A stretch of DNA of 64,000 bases, taken from the NCBI GenBank assembly GCA_022457155.1, contig JAJGOT010000051.1, forward strand, positions 1,263,501-1,327,500, read 5' to 3'. Made by a program: the position numbers and the translations under genes. A model generated the notes under the pieces. It saw only the letters and a list, made by a program, of their open reading frames with translations, did no database searches and was not told the DNA's origin. Shown here piece by piece: positions 10,882-21,580 of this stretch. Each line of letters opens with the position of its first letter. Within the stretch, counting starts at the first letter, position 1. This DNA comes from Cladopsammia gracilis (Eukaryota; Cnidaria; Anthozoa; Scleractinia; Dendrophylliidae).

Positions 10882-12598
10882 CAGTAAACACCCGCGTATA
10901 AGAACCTAGAATTTTTGGGTTCAGGCTGAATGGGTTCTTATATTTTGGGGTAGTTTTTCCGAACTCAGGCTGATTAGGTTCTTAGTAGGTTCTTATTTGT
11001 AGGAGTTGTCATAGTGATACCATTCAGAGAACTACTGTAGTACTAGTATGTCATAATGGTTGAACATTTGTATTTTAAACAGCAAAAATGCCAAGCCTTA
11101 TTTTTTAAACAATAATAAATTCAGTATTCTACAGATTCAAGTCCCAAGGCTACACCAGTATAATTTTATACAGTATTCTATACTCTGTATTTAAAAGATT
11201 TTCAATTAAACAAATAATTTTCATGGTGTTTCTCAGAAATTTCACAATTTCTATCCATTAAAATCCAGTATTTTGGCTACAAAATAAGAGTGTTTTTTTG
11301 TATAAGAACCTATTGTTCTTTGCCAGCCTAAAGAGATTCTTATATATTTGGGTAATATATATAGATAGCCTGAGCCTAACAGCGTCGCTCTTTGAACAGA
11401 AAGCCGATGATAAACTTAACTGAGGTGAAAGGTCGGAAGCACAAGAATAAAATTGACGACCGGGCCTATCTTTTAATTTTAGAAATTCTCAAAAACAGAC
11501 TTACGCGACCGTTTGCACAGTACATTTAGACCGTACAAAAGTTCACAAAAACAACTTTTTCTCCGTCTAGAATAATTAGTACGACTAATTTCCAAATAAA
11601 ATACACCTGCTGCTTATAAAAATTGTCCGAGAAACTGATTTGGAAATCAAAATTGCAAAAAATACACAAACATATTTGCATAAGACCACGCGTGTGAAGT
11701 ATCCAAGTCTTGTTTTGTTTTGTTTACATAAAATCGCTTTTCAACCTATGTAATGAATGAACAAACACATAAAAATGGACAACACAATCTTCTTTCGAAA
11801 AAATTAATTCAAATCTCCATAAGTTTGTGTTTAAAAGCAAAACGCGAACCATTAAGAGGCCGAGATGTCTCCGGTGAAAGAAATCAAAACAACTGAATTT
11901 AATTGAGCGAGTGTTATAAACAATTCTCCCGAAAACTAGCGAGAACACAAAAAAGTCAATCACAGATTGATATCAACATAAATTCCCATCGAAAAATGTA
12001 TTTTGTTTTACCTTTAAGTCCATCCACTGCTTGGAAATTGTTTAAATCTCCGCTTCTTCAGTTCTGAAACCCGAAGTGACAAACATCTTCCCGCATCGCT
12101 CCCATCCTCGAAGCAAGATTTTATCTCTGAAAGCTCTTCTATTTCCACTATAGCGGCTTCTGAGTATCCCATAATTAGTATCCCTGTCTTGAGTAGCAAA
12201 CCGCGAAAAAAATCAGGAGAATAACGACTTTAATTTATACGGTTTTCTCCGTTAAAACACAGCAGTGTTTTCCCAGGTGACGTGAAAATTGCAAAGATCC
12301 CGGTGTGGCGTCATACGCGCATGTTTTGCGACGGTCTACGCGCCCGCGAGTTAATAGCCCTAAGCGACGGCGGCGGACGACGACAGCGGCGGACACACAA
12401 CGCGCCCGCGAAACATTCCGCTAGCCATGACCATGAAAAATGACGGCCATGGGTTCTATGGTTCTATGGTTCTCTGGTTCTATGAGTATGGAGCTGCGCA
12501 GCCGGGCCTTCGGCCCGGCGAGAGCTCCGCTATTAAAATGCCCAATTTCAGCCTGTAGGTTCTTAAATCACTAGGTTCTTATACGCGGGTGTTTACTG
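10882..12598. mobile_element. mariner-type MITE with TA target site, carrying a nested repeat
   Basis: Perfect 27-bp inverted ends begin CAGTAAACACCCGCG, and TA dinucleotides flank both sides (10880-10881 and 12599-12600), as expected for Tc1/mariner-type insertion. Subterminal repeats of GGTTCTTA are present. The interior is interrupted by the 1.2-kb repeat R1 (11355-12535). A related, uninterrupted element is at 44202-44816. No transposase frame is present. Confidence 0.85.
11355..12535. repeat. dispersed repeat R1, copy 1
   Basis: About 1.18 kb. It begins with a TATATATAG-rich edge and GAGCCTAACAGCGTCGCTCT and ends with a GC-rich hairpin (GGGCCTTCGGCCC) and GAGCTCCGCTATTA. Near-complete copies are at 34261-35180 and 41551-42714, with fragments at 30745-30945 (opposite strand) and about 32930-33580. 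It is non-coding. The AT-repeat edge suggests a 3' tail, so the element may be a retroposon that reads on the minus strand here. Confidence 0.8.
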
Positions 12599-12600
12599 TA

Positions 12601-12884
12601 GAGCCTGGTTGGGCCATGTACTCCTGAGGCTTTTCAAACTCGGTGATTTGATGTACAGTAGGGTCATAGTACTCGTTGGTTGATTTTGATTGTAATTAGG
12701 AATTTAGAACTGCTATGAGCCTTTATAGCCACTAAAATAAACTACCCGAGGACACTTGGTTTATATATTTAAAATAGCCCCCAATTTTTGGTCATTTTTT
12801 TATCCCACTCCGACATTAGATCTAACCACAAAAAGAGACCTTAACTTAAATTAACCCTGATTCCTACCAAATTGAAACCTTAAT
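12601..12884. other. spacer, nothing recognised
   Basis: AT-rich sequence between the TA-flanked element and the next foldback. No gene or signal was identified. Confidence 0.45.
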
Positions 12885-13114
12885 AGCGACCTTTAGATTG
12901 GACTACGAGTACGAGATTGAGTACGAGTACGAGTTTTCAAACCAAATTCGTGTGCCTCATATAATTACTTATCACACCAATCTTATCCCTAACGTTTATT
13001 TATGTGTTAGTCAGCAACAGGAAACAGTTATAGCCCGGGGGATACAATCATCTCGAAATTCCAAAGTCGTACTCGTACTCGATTTCGTACTCGTAGTCAA
13101 ATCTAAAGGTCGCT
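12885..13114. repeat. foldback element with TACGAG-rich arms
   Basis: The left end AGCGACCTTTAGATT and the right end AATCTAAAGGTCGCT are exact inverted copies. Just inside them are inverted TACGAGTACGAG runs (12900-12935 against 13065-13100). A short open frame across it is incidental. Confidence 0.75.
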
Positions 13115-13355
13115 AATGACTCGTTAACAGTAATCTGTAACTGACCTTAATTTAAGTCAAACTCACTCAAACACACTAACCTTAATATAAACTCAAGATA
13201 AAGCCCAATATAGTGTTGCCATAACACTAAAAGTGAAAGCTACAACCATTTTGAGTCAGTTCTTGACGCTAATCACTATAGATCAGCGCTTAACTCCAAA
13301 ACAAAATTCATTGATAACGTATATGTATTGTTACCATAACACTAGATGAAAACTA

Positions 13356-13477
13356 AGGCCCGGTTCAAACGTCGAACTTTACATGTGACGAATCTAATGG
13401 AAATGAGTAAGAACAATATATTTTGCTCATTTGCATTAGATTCGGCACATGTGAAGTTCGACGTTTGCACCGGGCCT
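13356..13477. mobile_element. GGCCCGG-ended MITE inside tandem unit 2
   Basis: A foldback of about 120 bp of the same family as 10318-10437, with arms beginning GGCCCGGTTCAAACGTCG. It sits between ACTAA and TTGACC within the second tandem unit. Confidence 0.8.
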
Positions 13478-13565
13478 TGACCATTTCTAGTCAGCCCTAA
13501 TCACTATAGATCAGCGCTTAACTCCAAAAAAAGCAGTTCATTGATATGGCGTATGTAGTGTTACC

Positions 13566-13570
13566 ATAAC
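13566..13570. other. target-site duplication ATAAC (left)
   Basis: ATAAC directly precedes the gypsy LTR and is repeated directly after the other LTR at 18733-18737, the 5-bp duplication typical of Ty3/gypsy integration. Confidence 0.9.
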
Positions 13571-13774
13571 TGTAGTACCACGCGGTTAATAATAAAAACT
13601 CCGTTTATTCCCGAGCGTTACATGTCCATTTCAGCCCCGATTCACAACGCGAACTAACCGAATAAATTACAACATACCGTACTTATATACATGCAAATAA
13701 GGAATCTCACGTGTGCATTAACATTTCATTCATTCCTTCGCTTCAACGTGCGCGTTAACACTCTGTACACTACA
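13571..13774 (-). repeat. gypsy 3' LTR
   Basis: A 204-bp long terminal repeat starting TGTAGT and ending ACTACA. It is indistinguishable from the copy at 18529-18732. It contains TATATACATGCAAAT-type AT-rich sequence, which may hold promoter or polyadenylation signals. Confidence 0.95.
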
Positions 13775-13898
13775 TTCCCTCCTTCGAGTAAACGCATGCA
13801 TGCCGGTACTGAATTTAACTAAACAAGAAAGCAAAGTCTTTCAAGGCTGCAAAGCCCTAAACGTCCAAAACAAAGTCTTTGAAACGTCGAGTCCTTAG

Positions 13899-16800
13899 TT
13901 ACATAAAGTCCTTAAATCGTGTAGGTCTCCGAACTTGATGTGACGACCTACGAACACTCTCCTGCTGCTGGTGGACCTCTGGCTCTTTGCAGCCACGATC
14001 TTTTTGTTCACTTTCCTTGTCCGCTTCTGCTCCTGGTAAATCTTGCCTTTGTACCTCCGCGTCATCTGCATGAACGCCTTCTCTCTCACCGTTATCTGCA
14101 TAGCTGCTAGCACCTTCCTGGACATTGTACTTCTTAACAAATGCTGTATTACGCTTGAACTCGACTCCCGCGTCATTCTTGACTGTAACCTCACTTCCTG
14201 TCTTCTAGACAACTTTGAAAGGGCTAGGACAGAAATTACTTGACAACTTGTTCGACTTCTCGGCCCTCAGCAGTACTTCATCACCCACTTTTATCAGCTT
14301 GGTCACAGCGCCTCTCCTTTCGTCTGCATATGCCTTTCCTTTCAACTTACTCGACCAGTCCTTATCACGGATTTCTTCTCTTGAGACATCGACAGTCTCT
14401 CTTCTCAATTCCGGCAGCTTGGATCTCATTTCCCGTCCAAACATTAAGGAAAAAGGTGTGGCCCCTGTAGTAACCAATTCGGAACGCCAATTCTTCTTTT
14501 CCACATTCGCGATCTGGAGACACTTGAGCAGAGAGCGATTCTGACGTTCAACCTCGCCGTTGGCTTGAGGCCATATGGGCGTAGTCCTCCGATGCTCGAC
14601 ACCCTGCGTCCGGAGAAACGTTTCGAACTCTTCCGACACAAACTGAGGACCATTATCTGTCCTTAAGGAGGAAGGCACACCAAATCGGGCAAACATGGGG
14701 TGGATGGCCTCAATAATCTTTGCACTCGTCGTGGACCTCAAGACAGCAACCTCCAAGAATCTACTAAAATAATCCACTACCACTAAGATACTTTCCCCCG
14801 TAGGCAGTGGTCCTAACAGATCCGCGCTAATATCTTGCCAAGGAGCAGTAGGAGGCAAAACACGAGACATTGGCTCTGGGGGCCCAAACCCCCCCCCCAC
14901 CACTTGGCAACCATGACAAGCTTTACACAGTTTCTCCACATCGTTATCCATCTTTGGCCACCAGACCTTGCTACGTAATCTAGCCTTCGTCTTAACTATG
15001 CCCTGGTGACCCTCATGGGCAATCTTAAGGACTCGGTCGCGCAGGATCTTGGGAATGACTATCCTCGTACCACGGAGTAAGAGTTCACCGTAAACGCATA
15101 GCTCATCCTTGACATGCAGATAAGAAGCAACGGCCGTGCAATGGCTCCAGTTCCCAGACCTCACGCACCCTTTTACCGTGCTCGGTTCCTCATCATCATA
15201 AGAGGCTTGCTCTATCTCTTTGGCTGAAAGTGCAACTGGTACACTGTTCTCCACGATCGCTCTGACCCAGTCAAATTCTTCGCCTTTATCCAGGTACTTG
15301 TCGGAATTCAACCTTGACAATGCATCAGCGATATTTGCCTTTCCCGGACGGTAAACAACCTTGAAGTCGTACGACTGCAGGCGCAAAACCCATCTTTCTA
15401 TTCGCGCACAGGGCTTTGAAGTGGCTGAATAAATGCGTTCCAGGGGCTTATGGTCGGTTTCCAAATCAAAGTGCTGTCCACATACATAGATGTTAAATCG
15501 CTCACACGCCCACACTAGCGCCAAGGCCTCCTTTTCTGTCTGACTGTACCGCCTTTCAACATCTGACAAGCTTCTCGACGCATACGCGATGACCCTCCAC
15601 ACATCTCCCTGTAACTGTGCGAGTACTGCGCCGAGACCAACTGGCGAAGCATCTGCGATAATTCTCGTCCTGCAACCGACTTTGTAGTACGCCAACGTAT
15701 CTGCATGCGTGATCATTTGCTTTAACCTTTCAAAAGCAAATTGCTGTTCCGCCTCCCATACAAACTTAGCGGCTTTTCTTGTTAGCTCCTGTATAGGTCT
15801 CGCTACCGACGCTACATCCGGCATAAACTTCGCAGAGTACTGCACTAGGCCCATAAACGACCTGACCTCACTGGCGTCCTTTGGGGCTCTCGCGTCTCGA
15901 ATAGCTGCAATCTTTTCCTCGCTCGGGTTGATACCATCACTAGTCAACTCGTGCCCGAAGAAAGTTAGTTTTGATAAACGGAACTCACACTTGTTGCCAT
16001 TAAGCGTCAACCCGACCTGTCTTAGCCTGTCCAGCACCGCAAAAAGCCTCCTATCGTGCTCTTCCACGCCGTTTCCATGAATAATCAAATCATCGGCTAT
16101 ATTCGCCACGCCCTCACAACCCCTCAGCACATCCCTAACTATCTGCTGGTACTTCTCTGGGGCAGATGTCACGCCGAACATCAGACGCTTATACCGATAT
16201 AAGCCACGATGGGTCACAAACGTCGTAATATATCGGCTGTCCTCGCTAAGGAGAATTTGGTGAAAACCCCACTTTAAATCAACCTTGCTGAACACTGTGC
16301 TTCCATTTAAATCGTGCAAAAGTTCTTCTACGGTAGGAATTGGATGTCTCTCTCTGATAATCGCTTCGTTTGCACGACGCATGTCGACGCAAACCCTGAC
16401 GTCACCATCACTCTTCGGGACAACCACTAAAGGAGAAATCCAGCCAGACGGACCTTCCGGCACCTCCTCAATAATGTCTGCTTGCAGGAGCTCGTCCAGC
16501 TTCTCGTCCACTTTCTCGCGCAGGCCAAACGGTATCCTACGTACTGGCTGTGCAACAGGTTTCACGGATTCATCCACGTGGAGTTTCAGCTCATAATCTT
16601 TGAGAAGACCGATCCCGGTAAACAAACCTTGATATCTTCGACGAATATCATCTTCGGAATGTTCACATACCACACTGTTCGCTTGAAGGGGGCCAATATG
16701 CAACAAACCGAGTACCTCCGCAGTTTCTCGCCCCAACAGAGTGCGCCCGTCACCTTTAATAACCACAAAATCAGCTTGACAATCAGCGTTACTACTGGCC

Positions 16801-17500
16801 GACACAACACTCGCAGAGAACGTTCCAAGAGTCGGTAACGGTTCCGTACTTCCATAGGTAAACAACACCTTAGCTGCACGGCGAGATTCGCACTGGATTC
16901 CATTAGCTTTCAACCAATTCCAGGTTTGCTGGCCCATTAGGTTACACGTAGCTCCGGAGTCAATCAGTACGCTAGACAAGTCTACTCCCCCAACATTGAG
17001 AGTCACGACACCATTATCCGAACTCAAATGATCGCTGCTCTGGCCAACAGTGAATGCGAAGTCAGGACTCTGTCTAATTCCACCGGCCGACAACCTCTCA
17101 CCCCCCACGGAGTTTGCTTCGTTGCCCACATCATCGCGTCCGCTACGATTAGCGCCTCTGCCGGTCCTGCTGCTCTTTCCTTTTTCAAACTTTCTTCCTC
17201 CATTCCGGTGCCCCTGCGAACATCTAATTTGAAAATGTCCTATCTTTCCACACTTCCTACAGGCCTGATCACGCGCTGGGCAGCTTCTATCTCTGGCGAA
17301 GTGTCCTTCCCGGCCGCAACCATAACAAATCTTTGGCTTCTTGCCTCCTTTCGCGCCACCCACGTTCCTCGCGCCATTCGCGTTCCTCGCGCCACCCACG
17401 TTCCTCGCACCATCCGCGTTCCTTGCGCCACCTGCGTCGCTCGCGCCACCTGAACTTTTCCCGCCAACAGCGTTCACGTGACTTTGATTCAAATTCTGTT
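13899..17500 (-). pseudogene. gypsy zinc-knuckle/Pol polyprotein (interrupted)
   Basis: The frame runs from the repeat-rich Gag linker (about 17500) through two CCHC zinc knuckles (about 17327-17222; CYGCGREGH and CRKCGKIGH), an aspartic protease (DSGA at about 16961), reverse transcriptase (NIADDLIIHG near 16100; the first motif residue is Ala where YxDD/VxDD is more usual), RNase H (IADASPVGLG near 15660), an integrase HHCC finger (about 15030-14910) and an integrase core with Asp, Asp and Glu in the expected spacing (DNGPQF near 14650; NGEVE near 14560). A TAG at 14205-14207 cuts the C-terminal module; the same frame would otherwise end at 13899. The open frame also extends upstream to 17987, but that part is an out-of-frame reading of Gag. 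RNA is copied to cDNA and integrated by these enzymes. Confidence 0.9.
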
Positions 17501-17868
17501 CACTTTCCTTGTCCGCTTCTGCTCCTGGTAAATCTTGCCTTTGTACCTCCGCGTCATCTGCATGAACGCCTTCTCTCTCTAGCATAGCTGCTAGCACCTT
17601 CCTGGACATTGTACTTCTTAACAAATGCTGTATTACGCTTGAACTCGACTCCCGCGTCATTCTTGACTGTAACCTCACTTCCTGTCTTCTGGACAACTTT
17701 GAAAGGGCTAGGACAGAAATTACTTGACAAATTACTTCGCGCCATTCGCGTTCCTCGCGCCACCCACGTTCCTCGCACCATCCGCGTTCCTTGCGCCACC
17801 CGCGTCGCTCGCGCCACCTGAACTTTTCCCGCCAACAGCGTTCACGTGACTTTGATTCAAATTCTGTT
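17500..17868 (-). repeat. 368-bp template-switch-like insertion in gag
   Basis: 17500-17731 is a copy of the pol 3' end (14009-14246), and 17740-17868 repeats the Ala/Arg/Asn/Gly-rich gag linker at 17370-17500. The copies of ATTCTGTT at 17493 and 17861 are 368 bp apart. This length is not a multiple of three, so the insertion breaks what appears to have been one gag-pol frame. The copied pol piece lacks 8 bp relative to its source and carries CAG where the source now has the TAG stop. Confidence 0.85.
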
Positions 17869-18484
17869 CCATTTCCTTCAACTGCCGACCAACGGCTTCC
17901 TGCGCCCTTGCAATTTTTAACAGACAATCCAGAGTTACTGAACCTTCCTGCTCCAGAAATTTGCGACGTAAATGGTTTGAGTAACACTTATCGATCACTT
18001 GGTCACGAATATAATCGTCCTCAAGTACTCCAAAATCGCAGCTCGCCGCCCGTTGTCGAAGCCTACAAACAAATTGGTCCACCGTCTCATCACCAGCTTG
18101 TGCGATCTGTCTGAACAAATGCCTTTCAAACGGCACATTTGACTTTGGAACGAAATAGTCATCCAATACCCTCATCGTCTCTTCGAAGGTAGCGCTTTCC
18201 TCCTCGTTGACAAGTGTAAAATATATTTCCTGGACATCGACACCCGCCGCGTGTAATAGGAGAGCTCTTTTCTGTGCGTCCACGGTCACCCCTTTTCCTG
18301 TCAAGTACAATCCAAACGACCGCTTCCATTTCTTCCACCTCTGACTAATACCATGCGGATCGCCCTTCGGATCAAACGAAACTAGCGAACCGACATCCAC
18401 AGAAACCATCACGGACACGCCACTCGATCCCGCATCGTTGCTTGTACCGCCTGATTCACCCGTAGCGCTGTCTCCTCCCGGCAT
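17732..18484 (-). CDS. gypsy Gag (N-terminal part)
   Basis: An ATG at 18484-18482 opens a frame of 250 codons lying 45 bp inside the 5' LTR. It has an acidic, Gly/Ser-rich start, then the helical capsid-like region typical of retrotransposon Gag (WKKWKRSFGLYL ... FRQIAQAGDETVDQFVCRLR), then a low-complexity linker. Gag forms the particle in which reverse transcription takes place. The nucleocapsid fingers lie in the pol-side frame because the 368-bp insertion shifted the reading; without it gag and pol would be continuous. Confidence 0.88.
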   Translation of the reverse strand: MPGGDSATGESGGTSNDAGSSGVSVMVSVDVGSLVSFDPKGDPHGISQRWKKWKRSFGLYLTGKGVTVDAQKRALLLHAAGVDVQEIYFTLVNEEESATFEETMRVLDDYFVPKSNVPFERHLFRQIAQAGDETVDQFVCRLRQRAASCDFGVLEDDYIRDQVIDKCYSNHLRRKFLEQEGSVTLDCLLKIARAQEAVGRQLKEMEQNLNQSHVNAVGGKSSGGASDAGGARNADGARNVGGARNANGAK

Positions 18485-18512
18485 CTTTGCCCTTGAATCG
18501 TTGAATGATTTC

Positions 18513-18528
18513 GAATCCTCGTCGCCAA
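18513..18528 (-). other. gypsy primer-binding site
   Basis: Directly inside the 5' LTR the minus strand reads TTGGCGACGAGGATTCG, complementary to a tRNA 3' end of the form CGAATCCTCGTCGCCA (T-arm plus CCA). The tRNA identity cannot be assigned from this alone. Confidence 0.75.
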
Positions 18529-18732
18529 TGTAGTACCACGCGGTTAATAATAAAAACTCCGTTTATTCCCGAGCGTTACATGTCCATTTCAGCCCCGATT
18601 CACAACGCGAACTAACCGAATAAATTACAACATACCGTACTTATATACATGCAAATAAGGAATCTCACGTGTGCATTAACATTTCATTCATTCCTTCGCT
18701 TCAACGTGCGCGTTAACACTCTGTACACTACA
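18529..18732 (-). repeat. gypsy 5' LTR
   Basis: A 204-bp LTR, the same as 13571-13774 by eye. It carries the promoter end of the element in minus-strand orientation and is followed by the target duplication ATAAC. Confidence 0.95.
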
Positions 18733-18737
18733 ATAAC
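18733..18737. other. target-site duplication ATAAC (right)
   Basis: Matches 13566-13570. The interrupted host sequence resumes as ATAACACTAAATGAAAGC, in agreement with tandem unit 1. Confidence 0.9.
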
Positions 18738-18992
18738 ACTAAATGAAAGCTAACCATGTTTAACCCTAATCAGTATAGATCAGCGCTAAACTCCAAAAAC
18801 GCAATTCATTGATAACATAATTTTTTTTAAAAAATATATGTATGCGGACCGCGCTGGCAAATCAGCTTGAAGTGTTTTCATCATTCATAATTTATTGTCT
18901 TCATCGACTACGGGACTGTGGACCTCGGACCGTGGACCGTAGTGGCAGTCAAATCTCGAATAATCTCAGTGTTTATTATTTGATATATATAT

Positions 18993-19136
18993 GTTATTTA
19001 TCGGTCGGGAGGTCCGTATAGGAAAAAACTGTGCCAGAGGTCTCGAGTACGGCCCGAGGCCGGAGGCCGAGGGCCGTACTCGAGACCGAGGGCACAGTTT
19101 TTTCCTATACGGACCGACCAAGGCCGGTAAATAACT
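18993..19136. repeat. GC-rich palindrome
   Basis: A long imperfect hairpin. The left arm runs from GTTATTTATCGGTC through GGTCCGTATAGGAAAAAACT to CTCGAGTACGGCC, and the right arm is its complement ending GGCCGGTAAATAAC, with a short GGCCGGAGGCC loop region. It stands out from its AT-rich surroundings and is non-coding. Confidence 0.85.
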
Positions 19137-20994
19137 TATTTATTTTTTTCCTACTTTAATTCTGTGATTTGCCGAGAAAATCTTGATATACTTGTACAGC
19201 TTTCCAAGTAATTTCTTTACGCGCCGCGTAAAGCAAAACTGACACAACGCGTGCAAAGTAACTCGGTAATATAATCTTCACAACTTTTTCATTCAGAAAC
19301 AAAAAAAAACTTACTTTACAAAGTGAACTAATTTCTATCAGTTTATTTCTCTCGGTAGAATAAACGGCTGTTGTGTTTGTCTGCGGTGAGGATCGAGAAA
19401 TGTTCTAGCCTACAGCGAAGCCGTGGATAGCTGAAGATTAACTTTAAAAACTTTTCAAATTTTTCTACAAATGGAAAGTCGAGCGTAATTCATTCATAGC
19501 AGTGCGAAAGCTTAAACTGAGCTATTCTTATTTAAAAATCATACCTTCTTGAATGAAAAATTACAGAATTTAGTTAAAAGAAGGCAAAAACTGTGGAATA
19601 TAAGCATACTAACCGAGCAATGTAGTGAAAGTACGAATTATCTCGTAAAATCCGATCGCGAAAATGCGTATAAATTAACTGAAAACAAGCCAGTACAAAA
19701 CTAGAATGACAAATTTAAGCAACACTCCAGTAATGAAATTTCACAGAATCTCGATTAGAAGAAAAAACAAAACCGGAAAAATAAGAAAATAAAACTTAAA
19801 TCAAATGCAGTCAAAACCTTTGTAAACAAGCGCTAGATTGTCTAATCAATGATTTTTTAAGCCACAAACTGTGTCGCTTTGTAAAAAACAACAACAAACG
19901 CCGAACAAACTATAAAATCAACAAATCATAAAATCCAAACTTGTACTCGCCTTTTCGAGGAATAACATTGGCCTTTAATTTTACGGCTGATTTCTCTATC
20001 CACTTAGTTTAATCTCTTTCTTCATTGCGTCTTTTTGATACCTCGTTGAAGCGTTAAGAGCTTTATTTTCGGATCTTTGTCAGCCGATGTCAGCCATGCA
20101 TGGTGAAACTTTGCGGGTTTTCTTCATTGTTTTCTTCATTTGTGTCGTTAAATATTTTATCTAGCTAATAAAATTCGCTTTCGCTTTGGTAGCTTTCGTC
20201 TGGGTCCATATTTGACGAGAAAATTCAATAATACCAGGGCTCATGCAACTACATGCAACTACGCAACCCGGGCGGAATCGTTGAGTGAGCGGGCAAGATC
20301 GTAAATTCCCGCCCGCTCCCGGAACCAATCATATTGCAGGATTCGCAGAATTCCGCCCGCTCGCGCTCTGAGAAAAAAATAAGATGATTTATCATACTTA
20401 TTAGACTATCGTTATTTGTTAATATATTCATCAATCACTTGTTTTACCTAACGCATTCAGAGAGGACGGGTATTGTAAAGTTTAGCCGAAAGTCGCTTTC
20501 TTTCAAGATAATTAACTTGAAAAGTGAAAGAAAATCGTTTATACATATTTCCTTTCACGAAATCTGTGTTCGCTTCGTAAGGTACTGTTCTGAGCTGACC
20601 GCTCACAAATGTAAATATTAACACAGGACGAAAATAATAAACTTGATCACGCCGCTCGTGGTGATTTCAATAATTGTTTAAAACATGATATCTCTGGTTC
20701 TACAGGGCACCAGAAAGTGCTTAAAACGGCAAAATGTTGTTTCGATGAAGGTCCAAATCGTAATAGCATTTTTTTCGAAGCGTCAACTATTTTAAGATTA
20801 TTTTTTGACGAGCGAAACTTTAAAGATTTCAGCGACGCGTAATGTCACCTAGTGGCGCGAAAGTAACTTGATCGCCGCTTGTTCAAAGCGTAAGACATAT
20901 CTCCGGTTCTACATGGCGCAAGAAGATGTTCTTTCGGTGAAGATCAGTCCAACTTGCTGTTGTATTTATTGGGACGCAGCAAAAGAGTCCATTA
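19137..20994. other. spacer, nothing recognised
   Basis: About 1.9 kb of AT-rich sequence without a convincing gene. It holds a GC-rich patch at about 20265-20370 with repeated CCCGCCCGCT, which might be a fragment of a dispersed repeat. Confidence 0.45.
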
Positions 20995-21071
20995 ACACAA
21001 TTCTGTTCCCGTACATTTATTTATTTGGCGAGCGAAAGCGCTTAAAAGTACGGGAACAGTGTTATGGACTC
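20995..21071. repeat. short foldback
   Basis: Inverted arms GAGTCCATTAACACAATTCT and GTACGGGAACAGTGTTATGG flank a small inner hairpin (GCGAGCGAAAGCGC region). Non-coding. Confidence 0.7.
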
Positions 21072-21580
21072 AGTAAGCTTATTCTTTTCCTTCGCCTCCT
21101 CAAAGGAAAAAAAAAAACAATTTAACTCAGAACCAGTATTTTACCTCAACAGGGAAGGAAAATTTTGACTTGGCGGTCGAATATTTTGCCTCAACGAAAG
21201 TCTGCTGTGTACCCCTTATGCACTTTCATTTCTCGTGAGGTTATATCTTATTTATCTTATTTATAATACCAATAATTTGTTCCAGTTCCAACGCCAGCAC
21301 TCACTTTCACATTGAAACTCCTAGTTAAAGTTATTATTTATTGTATTAATTCATTAACCCCAACATTTCTCTGTAGACTATTCACACCCTCGCCGTGCTT
21401 TCAAGCACTTAGGATTTTTATAGGGTATACAAGTATGTTCACGTGAACTTAATGCTGCGCAGAGATTGGACAGAAACCTTATGAATTATTAATGAATTTT
21501 ATAATGTATCTATCATTTGTTCATCAGAAAAGTCATCACCCTTTCGCTGAGTCACTTCAACGCAAACATTCACACTAACG
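21072..21580. other. immediate upstream region of P450 gene A
   Basis: Only the last 60 bp (from about 21520, TTCATCAGAAA, to the ATG) match the leader of P450 B. The remaining sequence is unrelated to the B and C upstream regions, in line with insertion of foreign DNA between promoter and leader. No XRE-like TTGCGTG was noticed here. Confidence 0.55.

Larger units (their letters stand above)
13571..18732 (-). mobile_element. complete young Ty3/gypsy LTR retrotransposon
   Basis: A 5162-bp element on the minus strand, bounded by two 204-bp LTRs (TGTAGT...ACTACA) that look identical by eye and by the 5-bp direct repeat ATAAC. Next to the 5' LTR (18529-18732) is a primer-binding site (TTGGCGACGAGGATTCGAA) complementary to a tRNA 3' end with its CCA. 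A purine-rich tract (GAAGGAGGGAA) precedes the 3' LTR. It encodes Gag, two CCHC knuckles, protease, reverse transcriptase, RNase H and integrase in that order. Two defects are visible: a 368-bp insertion that shifts the gag-pol frame, and a TAG stop near the integrase C-terminus. Identical LTRs mean insertion was recent, but this copy is probably not autonomous. Confidence 0.97.
13210..18830. repeat. three ~115-bp tandem units, two split by insertions
   Basis: Units carry the landmarks GTTACCATAACACTA, AATCACTATAGATCAGCGC and TTCATTGATA. Unit 1 is 13210-13320. Unit 2 starts at about 13325 and is split by the MITE at 13356-13477. Unit 3 starts at about 13557, is split by the gypsy element at 13571-18732, and resumes at 18733-18830. 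The uninterrupted unit 1 shows what the other two looked like before insertion. Confidence 0.75.

Noticed and set aside
14205..17987. Single 1260-codon frame as one natural Pol protein start to end
   Set aside because: Its first ~160 codons are gag and copied pol sequence read in the wrong frame, produced by the 368-bp insertion; real Pol-side homology begins at about 17500.
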